In this document: positions 9,011 through 17,804 of the stretch, one piece after another
How positions within the stretch are numbered: position 1 is the first letter of the stretch
How the letters are laid out: every line of letters starts with the position of its first letter
DNA from: Pararhizobium polonicum
GTDB lineage: Bacteria; Pseudomonadota; Alphaproteobacteria; Rhizobiales; Rhizobiaceae
Direction: 5' to 3'
DNA: 64,000 nucleotides
Assembly: GCF_001687365.1 (NCBI RefSeq)
Contig: NZ_LGLV01000004.1
Span: forward strand, 558,001-622,000
Made by a program: the position numbers and the translations under genes
Notes under the pieces: generated by a model
What the model saw: only the letters and a program-made list of their open reading frames with translations
Told to the model about the DNA's origin: nothing
Databases searched by the model: none

Positions 9011-9952
9011 TCAGGCAGCCGGTGACCGTTCGATGGCCTGTTGCGTCAGCCATTCGGCGGGCAGTGTTTCCCAAAGAGCCTGCCGGATGATCACGGCCAG
9101 ATGTGCGGTCAAGGGGCTGGGCTCCTTTCCGGCGTGAAAGAGCGCCAACCCGAGCGACGGCAAGTCTGGCAGGCCGTGAGATCGCGGCTCAAGCTGGCGG
9201 ATGGATTGCGGTCGTCCAACGGGCGTGCGCAAAGCGATGCCCAGTCCCGCAGCGGTGGCAGCCCAAAGTCCACCGAGGCTTGGACTGACAAAGGCGATAC
9301 GCCAGGCAAGGCCCTGCCGGTCGAGATGCTCGCACGCGATGGTGCGCAGGAGGCATGGAGCTTCCAGGGCAGCGAGCGGCAGTGGTTCACGGCCATCTGG
9401 AAGCCATGCAGGCTCACGGCCTGCCGCGCCCAGCCAGCACAGCGGTACGGCGGCGATCCGGTCGGCGGTGGCGGCGAATGGGGAGCCGTCGTCCCAGGCA
9501 AGCGCGAGATCGAGATGCCCTGACGCGATCCTATCCTTGAGTTCGCTGTTGCGCGCGATCCGTCCTTCGATCCTGACTTTGGGATGGGCGCGCGCGAAGC
9601 GACCGAGCACCTCCGGCAGAACGGTTTCACCGAAATCCTCTTGAAGTCCGAACCTGATCCAGCCCTCCAGTTCCACGCCCCTTACAGCGCTCATCGCCTC
9701 ATCGTTGAGGTCGAGCAGTCGCCGTGCATAGGACAGAAGGACTTCGCCGCTATCGGTCAGCGTCAGTCCGCGCCCTGCCTTGCGCACCAACGTTACGCCG
9801 GCCTGCTCTTCGAGTTTCTTGAGTTGCGCGCTGACCGCCGAGGTCGACCGCCCCAGCCGGTCGGCAGCCTGGGCAAAGGACCCGGCCTCCATGCCGATGG
9901 CGAAGCTGCGCAGGGCGTCCATGTCCAAGTTGGTAAGGCGCACGTCAATCAT
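9011..9952 (-). CDS. LysR family transcriptional regulator
   Basis: A 313-residue LysR protein. The N-terminal winged helix (about residues 10-70: LDMDALRSFAIGMEAGSFAQ, then STSAVSAQLKKLEEQAG) is followed by a substrate-binding domain (residues 92-300). It is divergent from the tautomerase operon, the classic layout for a LysR protein that controls the neighbouring operon. The ATG at 9952 has a poorly placed Shine-Dalgarno (AGG touches it). A GTG three codons in (9943) has AGGA eight bases upstream and is a good alternative. The ATG itself overlaps a palindrome, which suggests autoregulation. Confidence 0.93.
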   Translation of the reverse strand: MIDVRLTNLDMDALRSFAIGMEAGSFAQAADRLGRSTSAVSAQLKKLEEQAGVTLVRKAGRGLTLTDSGEVLLSYARRLLDLNDEAMSAVRGVELEGWIRFGLQEDFGETVLPEVLGRFARAHPKVRIEGRIARNSELKDRIASGHLDLALAWDDGSPFAATADRIAAVPLCWLGAAGREPAWLPDGREPLPLAALEAPCLLRTIACEHLDRQGLAWRIAFVSPSLGGLWAATAAGLGIALRTPVGRPQSIRQLEPRSHGLPDLPSLGLALFHAGKEPSPLTAHLAVIIRQALWETLPAEWLTQQAIERSPAA

Positions 9953-9997
9953 CCTGTTTAACAGGATTATTAGTCCTGAATAATTTGATTTTCAGGA
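9951..9997. promoter_or_regulatory. Cluster of palindromes in the lysR/tautomerase divergent promoter
   Basis: ATCCTGTTTAACAGGAT (9951-9967) is a perfect 8-1-8 palindrome covering the lysR ATG. CAGGATTATTAGTCCTG (9962-9978) overlaps it. A third pair, TCCTGA (9974-9979) and TCAGGA (9992-9997), follows. The recurring half-site is CAGGA/TCCTG. These are probable LysR binding sites for the divergent genes. Confidence 0.6.
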
Positions 9998-10048
9998 TTA
10001 TTTTGGTGCCCGATAATGTGCATGTCAATCACCCTCACGGAGTCTGCC

Positions 10049-10447
10049 ATGCCCTTCACCCGAATATCCCTGCTCGCGGGAAAGTCTTCCCACTACATTT
10101 CCGCTGTTTCCGACAGCCTCGACCGCGCCCTTGTCGAGTGTTTTGACGTGCCGGAAAATGATCGTTTCGCGGTGTTCCACGCGCATCAACCCGGAGAGCT
10201 TGTGTTCGATCGCACCTATCGTGGCGGTCCGCGCTCGGACGACTATATGATCTTTCACATCACTACGGGAAAGAACCGCTCTGCGGAAACCAAGGCGCGA
10301 TTTTTTCGCCGTCTGGTCGATAACCTCGCCGAAGCGCCGGGCGTCAGGCCGGAAGACGTAATGATTGTGATCGCCAACTCGACCTTCGAGGATTGGTCTT
10401 TTGCTTCCGGCATTTCGGCCGCCGCGCCGGCACGGGACGGCGACTGA
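10049..10447 (+). CDS. Tautomerase family protein
   Basis: A 132-residue member of the tautomerase (4-oxalocrotonate tautomerase/MIF) superfamily, long single-chain type. The start at 10049 gives MPFTRISLLAGKS, so that Pro becomes residue 1 after Met removal and can act as the catalytic base; upstream ATGs would bury it. GGAG lies 7 bases before this ATG. The conserved tail DNLAEAPGVRPEDVMIVIANSTFEDWSFASG fits Tautomerase_2. It is first in an operon with a cupin and a DUF4865 gene, with its stop overlapping the cupin start (TGATG). The substrate is unknown. Confidence 0.88.
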   Translation: MPFTRISLLAGKSSHYISAVSDSLDRALVECFDVPENDRFAVFHAHQPGELVFDRTYRGGPRSDDYMIFHITTGKNRSAETKARFFRRLVDNLAEAPGVRPEDVMIVIANSTFEDWSFASGISAAAPARDGD

Positions 10448-10881
10448 TGAGCAATCCATTCGACATGGAGACCGTCTGCCCGCAGGCAATGACCATCGTG
10501 CGCGACAGCGTCGGAATCACGCTCGCGCCGGAGAGTATCGCAAGCGGCCCGTTCCGCGTGCAGATGCTGCTTTCAAGCAGGGCCGAGGGCGAGATGACGG
10601 CCATGCGCGCCTTCATCGACCCAGGTGTCGTCACCCATTGGCACAGCCATCCGCGCGGACAGCTTTTGTTTGTCTTGGACGGCGTTGGCCTCGTCCAGCG
10701 CGACGGCGGCGATGTCGTCGAAGTCTGCGCGGGCGACTGCATCTGGTTTGGTCCCGGCGAACGCCATTGGCACGGCGCGGGCCCTGCCAGCCCTTTCGGT
10801 TATATCAGCGTCCAGCCGGTGAAGGATGGAACCGCCGTCCACTGGATGGAGCCGGTCGCGCCTATGGCGGAATGCTCATGA
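10447..10881 (+). CDS. Cupin domain-containing protein
   Basis: A 144-residue single-domain cupin. Motif 1 is HWHSHPRGQLLFVLDGVG (metal ligands His64, His66 and probably Gln72 in the glutamate position). Motif 2 is PGERHWHGAGPASP (His107/His109). A small metal-dependent dioxygenase, isomerase or sensor role is possible; none can be chosen from sequence. It overlaps the tautomerase stop by one base and the next gene by four bases (ATGA), so the three are co-translated. Confidence 0.88.
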   Translation: MSNPFDMETVCPQAMTIVRDSVGITLAPESIASGPFRVQMLLSSRAEGEMTAMRAFIDPGVVTHWHSHPRGQLLFVLDGVGLVQRDGGDVVEVCAGDCIWFGPGERHWHGAGPASPFGYISVQPVKDGTAVHWMEPVAPMAECS

Positions 10882-11483
10882 TCGCGATGCAATATAGCTT
10901 CGTCCTGCCGGCTGACTACGATATGACGATCATCGACCGGCGCATCCGCGACAAGGGGCCGTTGCTCGACGGTTTTCCACGCCTGCGATTCAAGGCGTAT
11001 CTCTCTGCCCGCAAGCACGACAGCGACGTCACAACCGCGGACAACCTTTATGCGCCGTTCTACCTCTGGGATCAGCCGGAAGGGCTCGATGCGTTTCTGA
11101 CCAGTCCTGGCTTTGCCGCCGTGTCACGGGATTTCGGATGGCCAAGTGTGCGGACATGGGTGGTCTGGCACGCCGAACTCCAGCCCAACCTTGGCGAAGC
11201 GCGGTTCGCGACCCGCGAGATCGTACCGATCCTCCCTCATTCCGATCTGGCGTCATTGCGAACCGACGCCGTCACTGATGCACAAACGGCGGTTCACGGT
11301 GGCGCGCTCGCGGCTGTTGCGGCTTTCGATCCAACCGGTTGGACAGTGGTGAAGTTTCGGCTTTGGCAGGTCCCGCCGGAAAGGCAAGATCAGGGAGCCA
11401 AAGACGTCCAAGCCTATAGGGTCGGACATCTTTCCTTGCCCCGAGACGAAGGCCCAAGCCCGCCGGACCGCGATCGGTCGTAA
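10878..11483 (+). CDS. DUF4865 family protein
   Basis: A 201-residue protein starting MIAMQYSFVLPADYDMTIID. I assign it to DUF4865 from the N-terminal pattern (YxxxLPADYDMxIIxxRxxxxGxLLDxFPxLxxKAYL) and the NLYAPFYLWDQPEGL segment. It has no signal peptide or membrane segments. The family resembles small ferredoxin-like monooxygenase or isomerase folds, but no activity is established. It is last in the LysR-controlled operon and overlaps the cupin stop. Confidence 0.82.
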   Translation: MIAMQYSFVLPADYDMTIIDRRIRDKGPLLDGFPRLRFKAYLSARKHDSDVTTADNLYAPFYLWDQPEGLDAFLTSPGFAAVSRDFGWPSVRTWVVWHAELQPNLGEARFATREIVPILPHSDLASLRTDAVTDAQTAVHGGALAAVAAFDPTGWTVVKFRLWQVPPERQDQGAKDVQAYRVGHLSLPRDEGPSPPDRDRS

Positions 11484-11594
11484 TCCACACCCAAGCATCG
11501 TTTCAACGGCACATATGCTGTATAACGGGGCGATCCGGCTTATAACGTGCCGGTCCGCCATAGCCTCGATGTTCCCGCTCAAGGAGACATGTGC

Positions 11595-11837
11595 ATGACC
11601 TATGTTGCATCCCCCAAGCGTCCGATCGGCGACGCAGACCGTGCACTCGATTGTGAAGAAGCGCTCGAAACGGCGCTCCGGCACCTGTCGGAGGACGAGA
11701 CGCTCAGGGAAGAGGATATCGAAGCCCGGCTGGTCCAGGGCGGTCTGGCTGCAGGCTGGGAGGAGGAGGAACTCCGCACCGCGATCGCCGACCTGCGCCG
11801 CAATGCGGCGCTGGGATTGCAGGGCCTGTCCGGGTAA
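11595..11837 (+). CDS. Small acidic hypothetical protein
   Basis: An 80-residue protein beginning MTYVASPKRPIG. It is rich in Glu and Leu and probably all helical (ALETALRHLSEDETLREEDI onward). AAGGAG eight bases upstream of this ATG selects it over the ATG two codons earlier. The length and helix-rich character resemble small helical regulators, but I recognise no family. It is monocistronic between the DUF4865 gene and a gap of about 310 bp. Confidence 0.6.
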   Translation: MTYVASPKRPIGDADRALDCEEALETALRHLSEDETLREEDIEARLVQGGLAAGWEEEELRTAIADLRRNAALGLQGLSG

Positions 11838-12151
11838 ACGATCCGGCTGTTCCTTGTCTGCACCTCGGCCCGGCCGGTCTTTCCCCGGGCGACCTGCCCC
11901 ACATTGTTCCCGCTCGACCGGAAACTTCCAGCCGCCGATCAATATCCGGCCGCGGCAGCGGAAAAGCCGCCAGAACGACGCTCGTCGGCTGGCAGGCTGT
12001 GTCAAAAATACAATAGCAAGCTGCGTCATGGGCCGATCCGTCCGGCGAAGTTGCAGACGCCGGACTTGACGGCGGCAGCCGACTATGGGCGGAGTCGCGC
12101 TCGCAATTCCGGCCTGTTTCGTGACGTCCTGTTTTCGTTGGAAGCCTATCC
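11838..12151. other. Intergenic region without recognisable feature
   Basis: A 314-bp stretch between the small acidic protein and the lipoprotein hydrolase. Open frames here are short, lack ribosome binding sites and look like shadows. No terminator with a T-run was seen. It presumably carries the hydrolase promoter. Confidence 0.5.
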
Positions 12152-13426
12152 ATGACCCCAGTATCGAACGGCAGGCCCGTCACGCCGGCATCGCCGGGAT
12201 CTCTCCGGCGCATGGCCGTCACGCTGCCGCTCGTCCTGGCGCTCAGTGCCTGCGGCGGCCATGTCAAGGGCGTCATGCAGCCGCTTGACCTTGCCGCCGA
12301 ACCAAGGGGCAATGCCGTCGTCGACATGCTGGTGGCGACCAGCCGCCAGCCGTCCGACAATCCCGCCACCCTGTTTTCCGGCGAGCGCAGCGCGCTCCCG
12401 TCGATCACCGATGTCGCCGTCTCCATACCATCCGGCAAGGTGCGCGCCGCCGGTACCGTGCAATGGCCGAAAAAACTGCCGCCCAATCCGGAAACGGATT
12501 TCGCCGTGGTCCGGGTGCAGCCGCTGGCAACCGCGCAGCAGGGCCGCGACTGGGTGCACCGGCATGCCTCCGGCGGCCATGCGATGGTGTTCATCCACGG
12601 CTTCAACAACACCTATGAGGATTCGGTCTTCCGCTTTGCCCAGATCGTGCACGATTCCGGTGCCGATGTGACGCCAATCCTGTTCACCTGGCCATCCCGG
12701 GCCAAGGTGTTCGACTACAATTACGACAAGGAAAGCACCAACTATTCGCGCACCGCGCTGGAAATGACGCTGAAGGCGCTGGTCGAAGACAAGAATATCA
12801 AGGACATCACCATCCTCGCCCATTCGATGGGGACCTGGCTGGCAATGGAATCGATCCGCCAGATGGCGATCCGCGACGGCAGCCTGCCGAAGAAAATCGA
12901 GAACGTCATCCTCGCATCGCCGGATATCGATGTCGATGTGTTTTCCCGGCAATGGAGCGAGCTGGGCGACAGGAAGCCCAACTTCACCATCTTCGTCTCG
13001 CAGGACGACCGGGCATTGGCCCTGTCGCGCTATATTTCCGGCGACGTGCAGCGGCTGGGGCAGATCAATCCGGCGGAAGAACCCTACAGGACCAAGCTGG
13101 AGAATGCCGGCATCACCGTCGTCGACCTGACCAAGGTGAAATCCACCGACCGGCTGAACCACGGAAAATTCGCCGAAAGCCCGCAGATCGTGCAGCTGAT
13201 CGGCCAGCGGCTGGTTACCGGCCAGACGCTGACGGATTCCGATATCGGCGTCGGCGACGGCATCACGGCCATCGTTGCCGGAACCGTCAACACCGTCGGC
13301 AAGGTCGCGGCAACCACGGTGGCAACGCCGGTGGATCTTCTTTCCGGAAACATCCGGCCGCTGCCCAAAAAGAAGCCCGCCGATAGCGGCGCAACGTTCC
13401 AGAGCGAAAGCGCGCCGCTGAACTGA
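12152..13426 (+). CDS. Alpha/beta hydrolase (DUF900-type) lipoprotein
   Basis: A 424-residue predicted lipoprotein. The N-terminal hydrophobic segment ends in the lipobox LSAC with Cys34. The hydrolase core has the oxyanion-hole segment MVFIHGFNNTYEDSVFRFAQ, the nucleophile elbow ILAHSMGTW (Ser at about 226) and ILASPDIDVDVF carrying a likely acid residue. The HGFN/AHSMG combination is that of DUF900 esterase-like proteins. A C-terminal extension of about 80 residues (TVNTVGKVAATTVATPVDLL onward) is hydrophobic and of unknown role. The substrate is unknown. It is monocistronic. Confidence 0.85.
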   Translation: MTPVSNGRPVTPASPGSLRRMAVTLPLVLALSACGGHVKGVMQPLDLAAEPRGNAVVDMLVATSRQPSDNPATLFSGERSALPSITDVAVSIPSGKVRAAGTVQWPKKLPPNPETDFAVVRVQPLATAQQGRDWVHRHASGGHAMVFIHGFNNTYEDSVFRFAQIVHDSGADVTPILFTWPSRAKVFDYNYDKESTNYSRTALEMTLKALVEDKNIKDITILAHSMGTWLAMESIRQMAIRDGSLPKKIENVILASPDIDVDVFSRQWSELGDRKPNFTIFVSQDDRALALSRYISGDVQRLGQINPAEEPYRTKLENAGITVVDLTKVKSTDRLNHGKFAESPQIVQLIGQRLVTGQTLTDSDIGVGDGITAIVAGTVNTVGKVAATTVATPVDLLSGNIRPLPKKKPADSGATFQSESAPLN

Positions 13427-13468
13427 GCCGCCGGCCCATTCGGAGTGCGAGGCCTGTCTGCAGATCGG

Positions 13469-13732
13469 CTACACCTTCCGCGCTTCCAGCCGGTTATCGA
13501 TGCGATGCACGCCGACCACCGCGGCGGCGGCTTCCCCGATACAGCCGATCTCGCTTTCGCAGGAAACATGACCGCTGAGCACGACGATGCGGCCGAATGC
13601 CATCACCGACAGGCCGGACGTATCGATCAGCGTGGCATAGCGGAGATAACGCAGCACCTTGCCGGCCAGGTCATCACCGGCAAGATCCGGGTGATCGTCC
13701 CGGTGAATGTAGATCTGCTTGTGCATGGCCAT
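13469..13732 (-). CDS. BON domain protein
   Basis: An 87-residue protein that is essentially one BON domain: VLRYLRYATLIDTSGLSVMAFGRIVVLSGHVSCESEIGCIGEAAAAVVGVHRIDNRLE. It has the conserved hydrophobic pattern and the glycine before the second strand. BON domains in osmotic-shock proteins bind membranes or lipids. The start MAMHKQIY is set by GGAAGGGACACC upstream. There is no signal peptide, so it is probably cytoplasmic. Confidence 0.75.
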   Translation of the reverse strand: MAMHKQIYIHRDDHPDLAGDDLAGKVLRYLRYATLIDTSGLSVMAFGRIVVLSGHVSCESEIGCIGEAAAAVVGVHRIDNRLEARKV

Positions 13733-13781
13733 GGTGTCCCTTCCAGGACACAACGCAAGCTTTCCGCGAATGTTCCGCCTT

Positions 13782-14030
13782 CTATGCTCTCACATGGATG
13801 AATGCCTCGACGGCCGCGGCGATGAAGTCCTGGCGGGCGTAGTCGACCGGCTGTTCGCCGCGCAGCACGTGGCCGCACATCCGGATTGCCGCCTTGTAGG
13901 CGTTGCCGTCATGAACGGGCCATGTGTCGAGAAGGCATTCCGCCGCTTCGCGCGTATTGCGGATGGTTCGGTATTTTCCTATCCCGTCGAGTTCAAGGAC
14001 GACAGGTTCCTGCCACCATTTTTCAATCAT
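13782..14030 (-). CDS. DUF982 domain protein
   Basis: An 82-residue protein starting MIEKWWQEPVVLELDGIGKY, with AECLLDTWPVHDGNAYKAAIRMCGHVLRGE. This is the DUF982 pattern common as multicopy small proteins in rhizobia. AGGAGG seven bases before the ATG makes the start secure. The function is unknown. It is followed at about 50 bp by the BON-domain gene in the same direction, so the two may share a transcript. Confidence 0.82.
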   Translation of the reverse strand: MIEKWWQEPVVLELDGIGKYRTIRNTREAAECLLDTWPVHDGNAYKAAIRMCGHVLRGEQPVDYARQDFIAAAVEAFIHVRA

Positions 14031-14172
14031 CGGGCCACCTCCTGTCGCCATTCTGTCACATGAGCCTTGCGTGAAATATGCGTCCTGCCCGGCACTTGGC
14101 ATCGTCTCGGGTTGCGGCATCCCGCCGAATGGGTCTATGGCGGATACTCCTTTTGCCACAAGGCTGCGCCTG

Positions 14173-15117
14173 ATGTCCGATGTCTTCCTGAATGTCGTGC
14201 CGATTTTCGTGCTGATCCTGCTTGGCTGGCTGATCGTGCGGATGAACTATCTGAAGGCGGCGGTCGGGGACGGGCTCGGCGATTTCGTCTTTCGGGTCGC
14301 CGTGCCGGTGCTTCTGTTTCGCACCATTGCCGAAGCCGATTTCCGCGACGGTTCGCCCTGGCCGCTCTGGGTCGCCTATTTCTCCGGCGTCGCCGTCACC
14401 TGGACGCTCGGACATCTGGCCGCGACGCTGTTTTTCAAGAAGGATGCGCGCGTCGGCGTGCTTGCCGGCGTCTCGTCCGCCTTTGCCAACACCGTCTTCA
14501 TCGGCCTGCCGCTGGTCTCGAGCAGCGTTGGCGAGGAAGGTGTGGTGGCCCTGTCCATCCTGCTGTCGGTGCATCTGCCGGTGATGATGATCACCGGCAC
14601 GATCCTGATGGAGCGGGCCGAACGCAAGACCAGCGGCAAGCCCGGACAGAGCCCGCTCAGACTGCTGAAAGGCATCCTGCGCAATCTGGTGCGCAATCCG
14701 CTGGTCATCGGCCTGGTGCTCGGAGCGCTGTTCCATCTGATCGGCGTGCCGCTCGGCGGTCCGGTCAAGATCGTCGTCGACCAGCTGGCCGGCGTGGCAG
14801 CCCCGGCCGCGCTGATCTCGATCGGCATGGCGCTCGATAAATACGGCCTTGCCGGCAATACCGGCCTTGCCTCGATCACCAGCGCCCTGAAGCTGATCGT
14901 CCTGCCGGCGGCCGTCTACGGCGCCTGCCAGCTGCTCGGCCTCAACAGCCACTGGACGGCGGCGCTGGTTCTGACCTCATCGGTCCCCACGGGCGTCAAC
15001 GCCTGGCTGATCGCCAATCATTTCAACGTCGGCCACGGGCTCGCCTCCTCGACGATCACCCTCACCACCGCGCTCGGCGTCGTCTCGGTTTCCGCCTGGG
15101 CCTATCTCCTGCTGTAG
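14173..15117 (+). CDS. AEC family transporter
   Basis: A 314-residue permease of the auxin efflux carrier family, with about ten membrane segments in two bundles separated by a hydrophilic loop (ERAERKTSGKPGQSPLRLLK). Conserved features are the GDFVFRVAVPVLLF segment, the crossover region FANTVFIGLPL and the C-terminal SSVPTGVNAWLIAN. Bacterial members export or exchange malate, malonate or other small acids; the substrate here is open. A start twelve codons upstream (14137) is possible. Confidence 0.9.
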   Translation: MSDVFLNVVPIFVLILLGWLIVRMNYLKAAVGDGLGDFVFRVAVPVLLFRTIAEADFRDGSPWPLWVAYFSGVAVTWTLGHLAATLFFKKDARVGVLAGVSSAFANTVFIGLPLVSSSVGEEGVVALSILLSVHLPVMMITGTILMERAERKTSGKPGQSPLRLLKGILRNLVRNPLVIGLVLGALFHLIGVPLGGPVKIVVDQLAGVAAPAALISIGMALDKYGLAGNTGLASITSALKLIVLPAAVYGACQLLGLNSHWTAALVLTSSVPTGVNAWLIANHFNVGHGLASSTITLTTALGVVSVSAWAYLLL

Positions 15118-15200
15118 CAAACGGCGGCCTGAACGCGGACATGAAAAAGCCCGGCGCATGGCCGGGCCTGGTTCTTTCAACGGCCTCTGGAGGCCAGCTT

Positions 15201-15845
15201 TTATTGAGCAGGTGCTGCCTCTGTCGCCGGCTTTGCAGCCTCCCCTTCCGTGGCAGGCTTGGCAGCTTCGCCTCCGGCGGCAGGCGCCGCGGCTGCGGAT
15301 ACGTCGGGCAATGCGACCGGCGAATCGGACTGTTCGCGCAGCCAGGCAATCAGGTTGGCGCGTTCATCCGGCTTCTTGACGCCGGCAAAGCCCATCGCGG
15401 TGCCGGGAACATGCTTCTTCGGCGCTTCGACGAAGAAGCTCAGGTGATCGTAGGTCCAGGTCTTGTTGGCTTCGGCGAATGTCTTCATGCCGGCCGAATA
15501 GCTGAAGCCTTCATGCGAGGCGATCGGCCGCTCGACGACGCCCCAGAGGTTAGGGCCAACCTTGTTGGGCCCTCCCTTCTCGGCGGTGTGACAGCTCGCG
15601 CATTTCTTGAACACGGTCGCGCCCGCGGTCGCGTCGGCTGCCGCCAGCAGCGGCTTGATATCAACCTCGACTTCGGCCTGCGCATCGCCGCCCGCTTCGG
15701 ATGCGCCTTCCGCGGCAATGATGGCAAAGCCTTCCTTTTCAGGAACTTCCGAATGGAAAATGCCTTCCGATGCGATCGACACGGACATCAAAACAAAGAC
15801 AGTACCAAGAAAGGCACCCACGCCCATGTTCACATATGAGTTCAT
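15201..15845 (-). CDS. Membrane-anchored cytochrome c (CycM-like)
   Basis: A 214-residue electron carrier. An uncleaved N-terminal anchor ([17 protein letters not shown], about residues 9-25) holds a class I cytochrome c in the periplasm. Haem attachment is C82-A-S-C85-H86 and the sixth ligand is probably Met151 (GTAMGFAGV). The [11 protein letters not shown] and [15 protein letters not shown] segments are typical of CycM/c-552, which feeds an aa3 oxidase. The tail from about 180 is low complexity, with GEAAKPATE repeated. The start is supported by AAGGGGAG nine bases upstream. It is divergent from kdsB. Confidence 0.92.
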   Translation of the reverse strand: MNSYVNMGVGAFLGTVFVLMSVSIASEGIFHSEVPEKEGFAIIAAEGASEAGGDAQAEVEVDIKPLLAAADATAGATVFKKCASCHTAEKGGPNKVGPNLWGVVERPIASHEGFSYSAGMKTFAEANKTWTYDHLSFFVEAPKKHVPGTAMGFAGVKKPDERANLIAWLREQSDSPVALPDVSAAAAPAAGGEAAKPATEGEAAKPATEAAPAQ

Positions 15846-16002
15846 CCGCCAATGCTCCCCTTGCAACCGGCGCGAACAAAACGCCAGCCTATCTTGAAAT
15901 CGCGCGGAACCTATGTCTTTTGGCTTTACGTTGCAACAGACATTATAAGCCCCGGCCTTGAGTCCTTTTGACACTTTTCCGGCGCGTTTTGAAGGCCTAA
16001 GC

Positions 16003-16755
16003 ATGAATAGCGACAATTTGGACAAAACCCTCATTCTCATTCCCGCGCGCATGGCCTCGACGCGACTGCCGGGCAAGCCGCTTGCCGACATTTGCGGCCT
16101 GCCGATGATCGTTCAGGTTGCCTTGCGGGCACGGGACGCACAGGCCGGACGGATCGTCGTTGCGGTGGATCATCAGGACACGTTCGACGCGGTCACCGCC
16201 GCCGGTTTCGAAGCCGTGATGACGCGGGTCGACCACCAGTCCGGGTCCGACCGCATCTACGAAGCGCTGCTGAAAAGCGACCCGCACGGCAAGGCCGAAA
16301 TCATCATCAACGTGCAGGGCGATCTTCCGACCATCGAACCGGAAACCATCCGCGCCGCCCTGCGGCCGCTGGAGAATCCCGCGGTCGACATCGCCACGCT
16401 GACCGTCGAAATCGAAGACGAGGACGAAAAGACCAATCCGAACGTCGTCAAGGTCGTCGGCGCGCCGCTGTCCGAAACGCGGCTGAAGGCCCTTTATTTT
16501 ACCCGCGCCACCGCACCGTATGGCAAGGGGCCGCTCTATCACCATATCGGTCTCTACGCCTATCGCCGTGCCGCGCTGGAAAAATTCGTGTCGCTGCCGC
16601 CCTCCGTGCTGGAAAAGCGCGAATCGCTGGAGCAGTTGCGGGCGCTGGAGGCCGGCATGCGCATCGATGTGGAAATCGTCCAGTCCATACCGCTCGGCGT
16701 CGATACGCCGGCCGACCTTGAAAAGGCCCGGCGCCTTCTTTCTGCAAAAGCATGA
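16003..16755 (+). CDS. kdsB: 3-deoxy-manno-octulosonate cytidylyltransferase
   Basis: Activates KDO with CTP for lipopolysaccharide inner-core synthesis. The 250 residues show the N-terminal nucleotide-binding motif [20 protein letters not shown], the metal and base contacts [13 protein letters not shown], and the KDO-binding end [17 protein letters not shown] ... [13 protein letters not shown]. Length and motifs are normal. Its stop overlaps the start of pheA by four bases. A start upstream of 16003 would extend into the divergent promoter region. Confidence 0.95.
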   Translation: MNSDNLDKTLILIPARMASTRLPGKPLADICGLPMIVQVALRARDAQAGRIVVAVDHQDTFDAVTAAGFEAVMTRVDHQSGSDRIYEALLKSDPHGKAEIIINVQGDLPTIEPETIRAALRPLENPAVDIATLTVEIEDEDEKTNPNVVKVVGAPLSETRLKALYFTRATAPYGKGPLYHHIGLYAYRRAALEKFVSLPPSVLEKRESLEQLRALEAGMRIDVEIVQSIPLGVDTPADLEKARRLLSAKA

Positions 16756-17621
16756 TCGGAACTGCAATGACCACCAAGACCAACCGGATTTCCTTTCAGG
16801 GCGACTATGGCGCCAATTCCGACATGGCCTGCCGCGACATGTTCCCGGACATGGAGCCGCTGCCATGCCAGACCTTCGAGGATGCGTTCCTGGCGGTCGA
16901 GAGCGGTGAAGCCGATCTGGCGATGATCCCGATCGAGAACACGATCGCCGGCCGCGTCGCCGATATCCACCACCTGCTGCCCGAGTCGCGGCTGCACATC
17001 ATCGGCGAATATTTCATGCCGATCCGCTTCCAGCTGATGGTGCTGCCGGGCGTTTCGCGCGACGAAATCCGCACCGTGCACAGCCATATCCATGCGCTTG
17101 GCCAATGCCGCAAGATCGTGCGCGCCAATGGCTGGAAGCCGGTGGTGGCGGGCGATACGGCGGGAGCCGCCAAGCTCGTGTCCGAAATGGGCGACCGGTC
17201 GATGGCAGCCCTTGCCCCCAGGCTTGCCGCCGATCTCTACACGCTCGACATCATCGCCGAGAATGTCGAGGATACGGAAAACAACGTGACGCGTTTCGTG
17301 ATCCTGGCGCGCGACCCGAAGACCATCAAGCGGCAGGCGGAAAACGACGTCATCGTCACCACCTTCGTTTTCAACGTCCGCAATATCCCGGCAGCCCTCT
17401 ACAAGGCGCTCGGCGGCTTTGCCACCAACGGCATCAACATGACCAAGCTGGAGAGCTACCAGCTCGGCGGCAAGTTCATCGCAACGCAGTTCTATGCCGA
17501 TATCGAAGGGCATCCGGACGATGCGCATGTCCGCCAGGCGCTGGACGAGCTGCGGTATTTTTCCGAAAAGGTCCGCATCCTCGGTTCCTACGCGGCCCAT
17601 CCGATGCGGCTGGTCCTTTAG
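16752..17621 (+). CDS. pheA: Prephenate dehydratase
   Basis: Converts prephenate to phenylpyruvate in phenylalanine synthesis. Of 289 residues, the catalytic half (about 10-190) has [22 protein letters not shown] and the catalytic NNVTRFVIL (TRF) motif. The C-terminal ACT domain (about 200-285) includes [18 protein letters not shown] and then LESYQLGG, where the classical allosteric motif is ESRP. It is a monofunctional enzyme without chorismate mutase. The start at 16752 overlaps kdsB (ATGA); an ATG five codons later (16767) is equally possible. Confidence 0.94.
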   Translation: MIGTAMTTKTNRISFQGDYGANSDMACRDMFPDMEPLPCQTFEDAFLAVESGEADLAMIPIENTIAGRVADIHHLLPESRLHIIGEYFMPIRFQLMVLPGVSRDEIRTVHSHIHALGQCRKIVRANGWKPVVAGDTAGAAKLVSEMGDRSMAALAPRLAADLYTLDIIAENVEDTENNVTRFVILARDPKTIKRQAENDVIVTTFVFNVRNIPAALYKALGGFATNGINMTKLESYQLGGKFIATQFYADIEGHPDDAHVRQALDELRYFSEKVRILGSYAAHPMRLVL

Positions 17622-17804
17622 GGACACCACAACGATCCGAATGGGCTAAAACTGGCCACTGGAAATTCTGACCGGAAAATGGTTGTCTTGCGGCGGACCT
17701 TCCGCAAGGCACCGCGTTCAGATGATTCGGAAATGCGTCGTGATTTCCGGCAACAACAACGGCGCATGCCGGCTTTTGCGGCGGTGCGCAGCAAAGGTTA
17801 GCCC

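Noticed and set aside
8719-11483. Genomic island at tRNA-Ser carrying the LysR/tautomerase operon
   Set aside because: No integrase, no duplicated tRNA 3' end and no clear compositional break were seen, so insertion cannot be supported.
11595-11837. RecX-like regulator
   Set aside because: The small helical acidic protein has repeated Leu/Glu patterns like RecX helices but none of the RecX motif residues, and it is too short.
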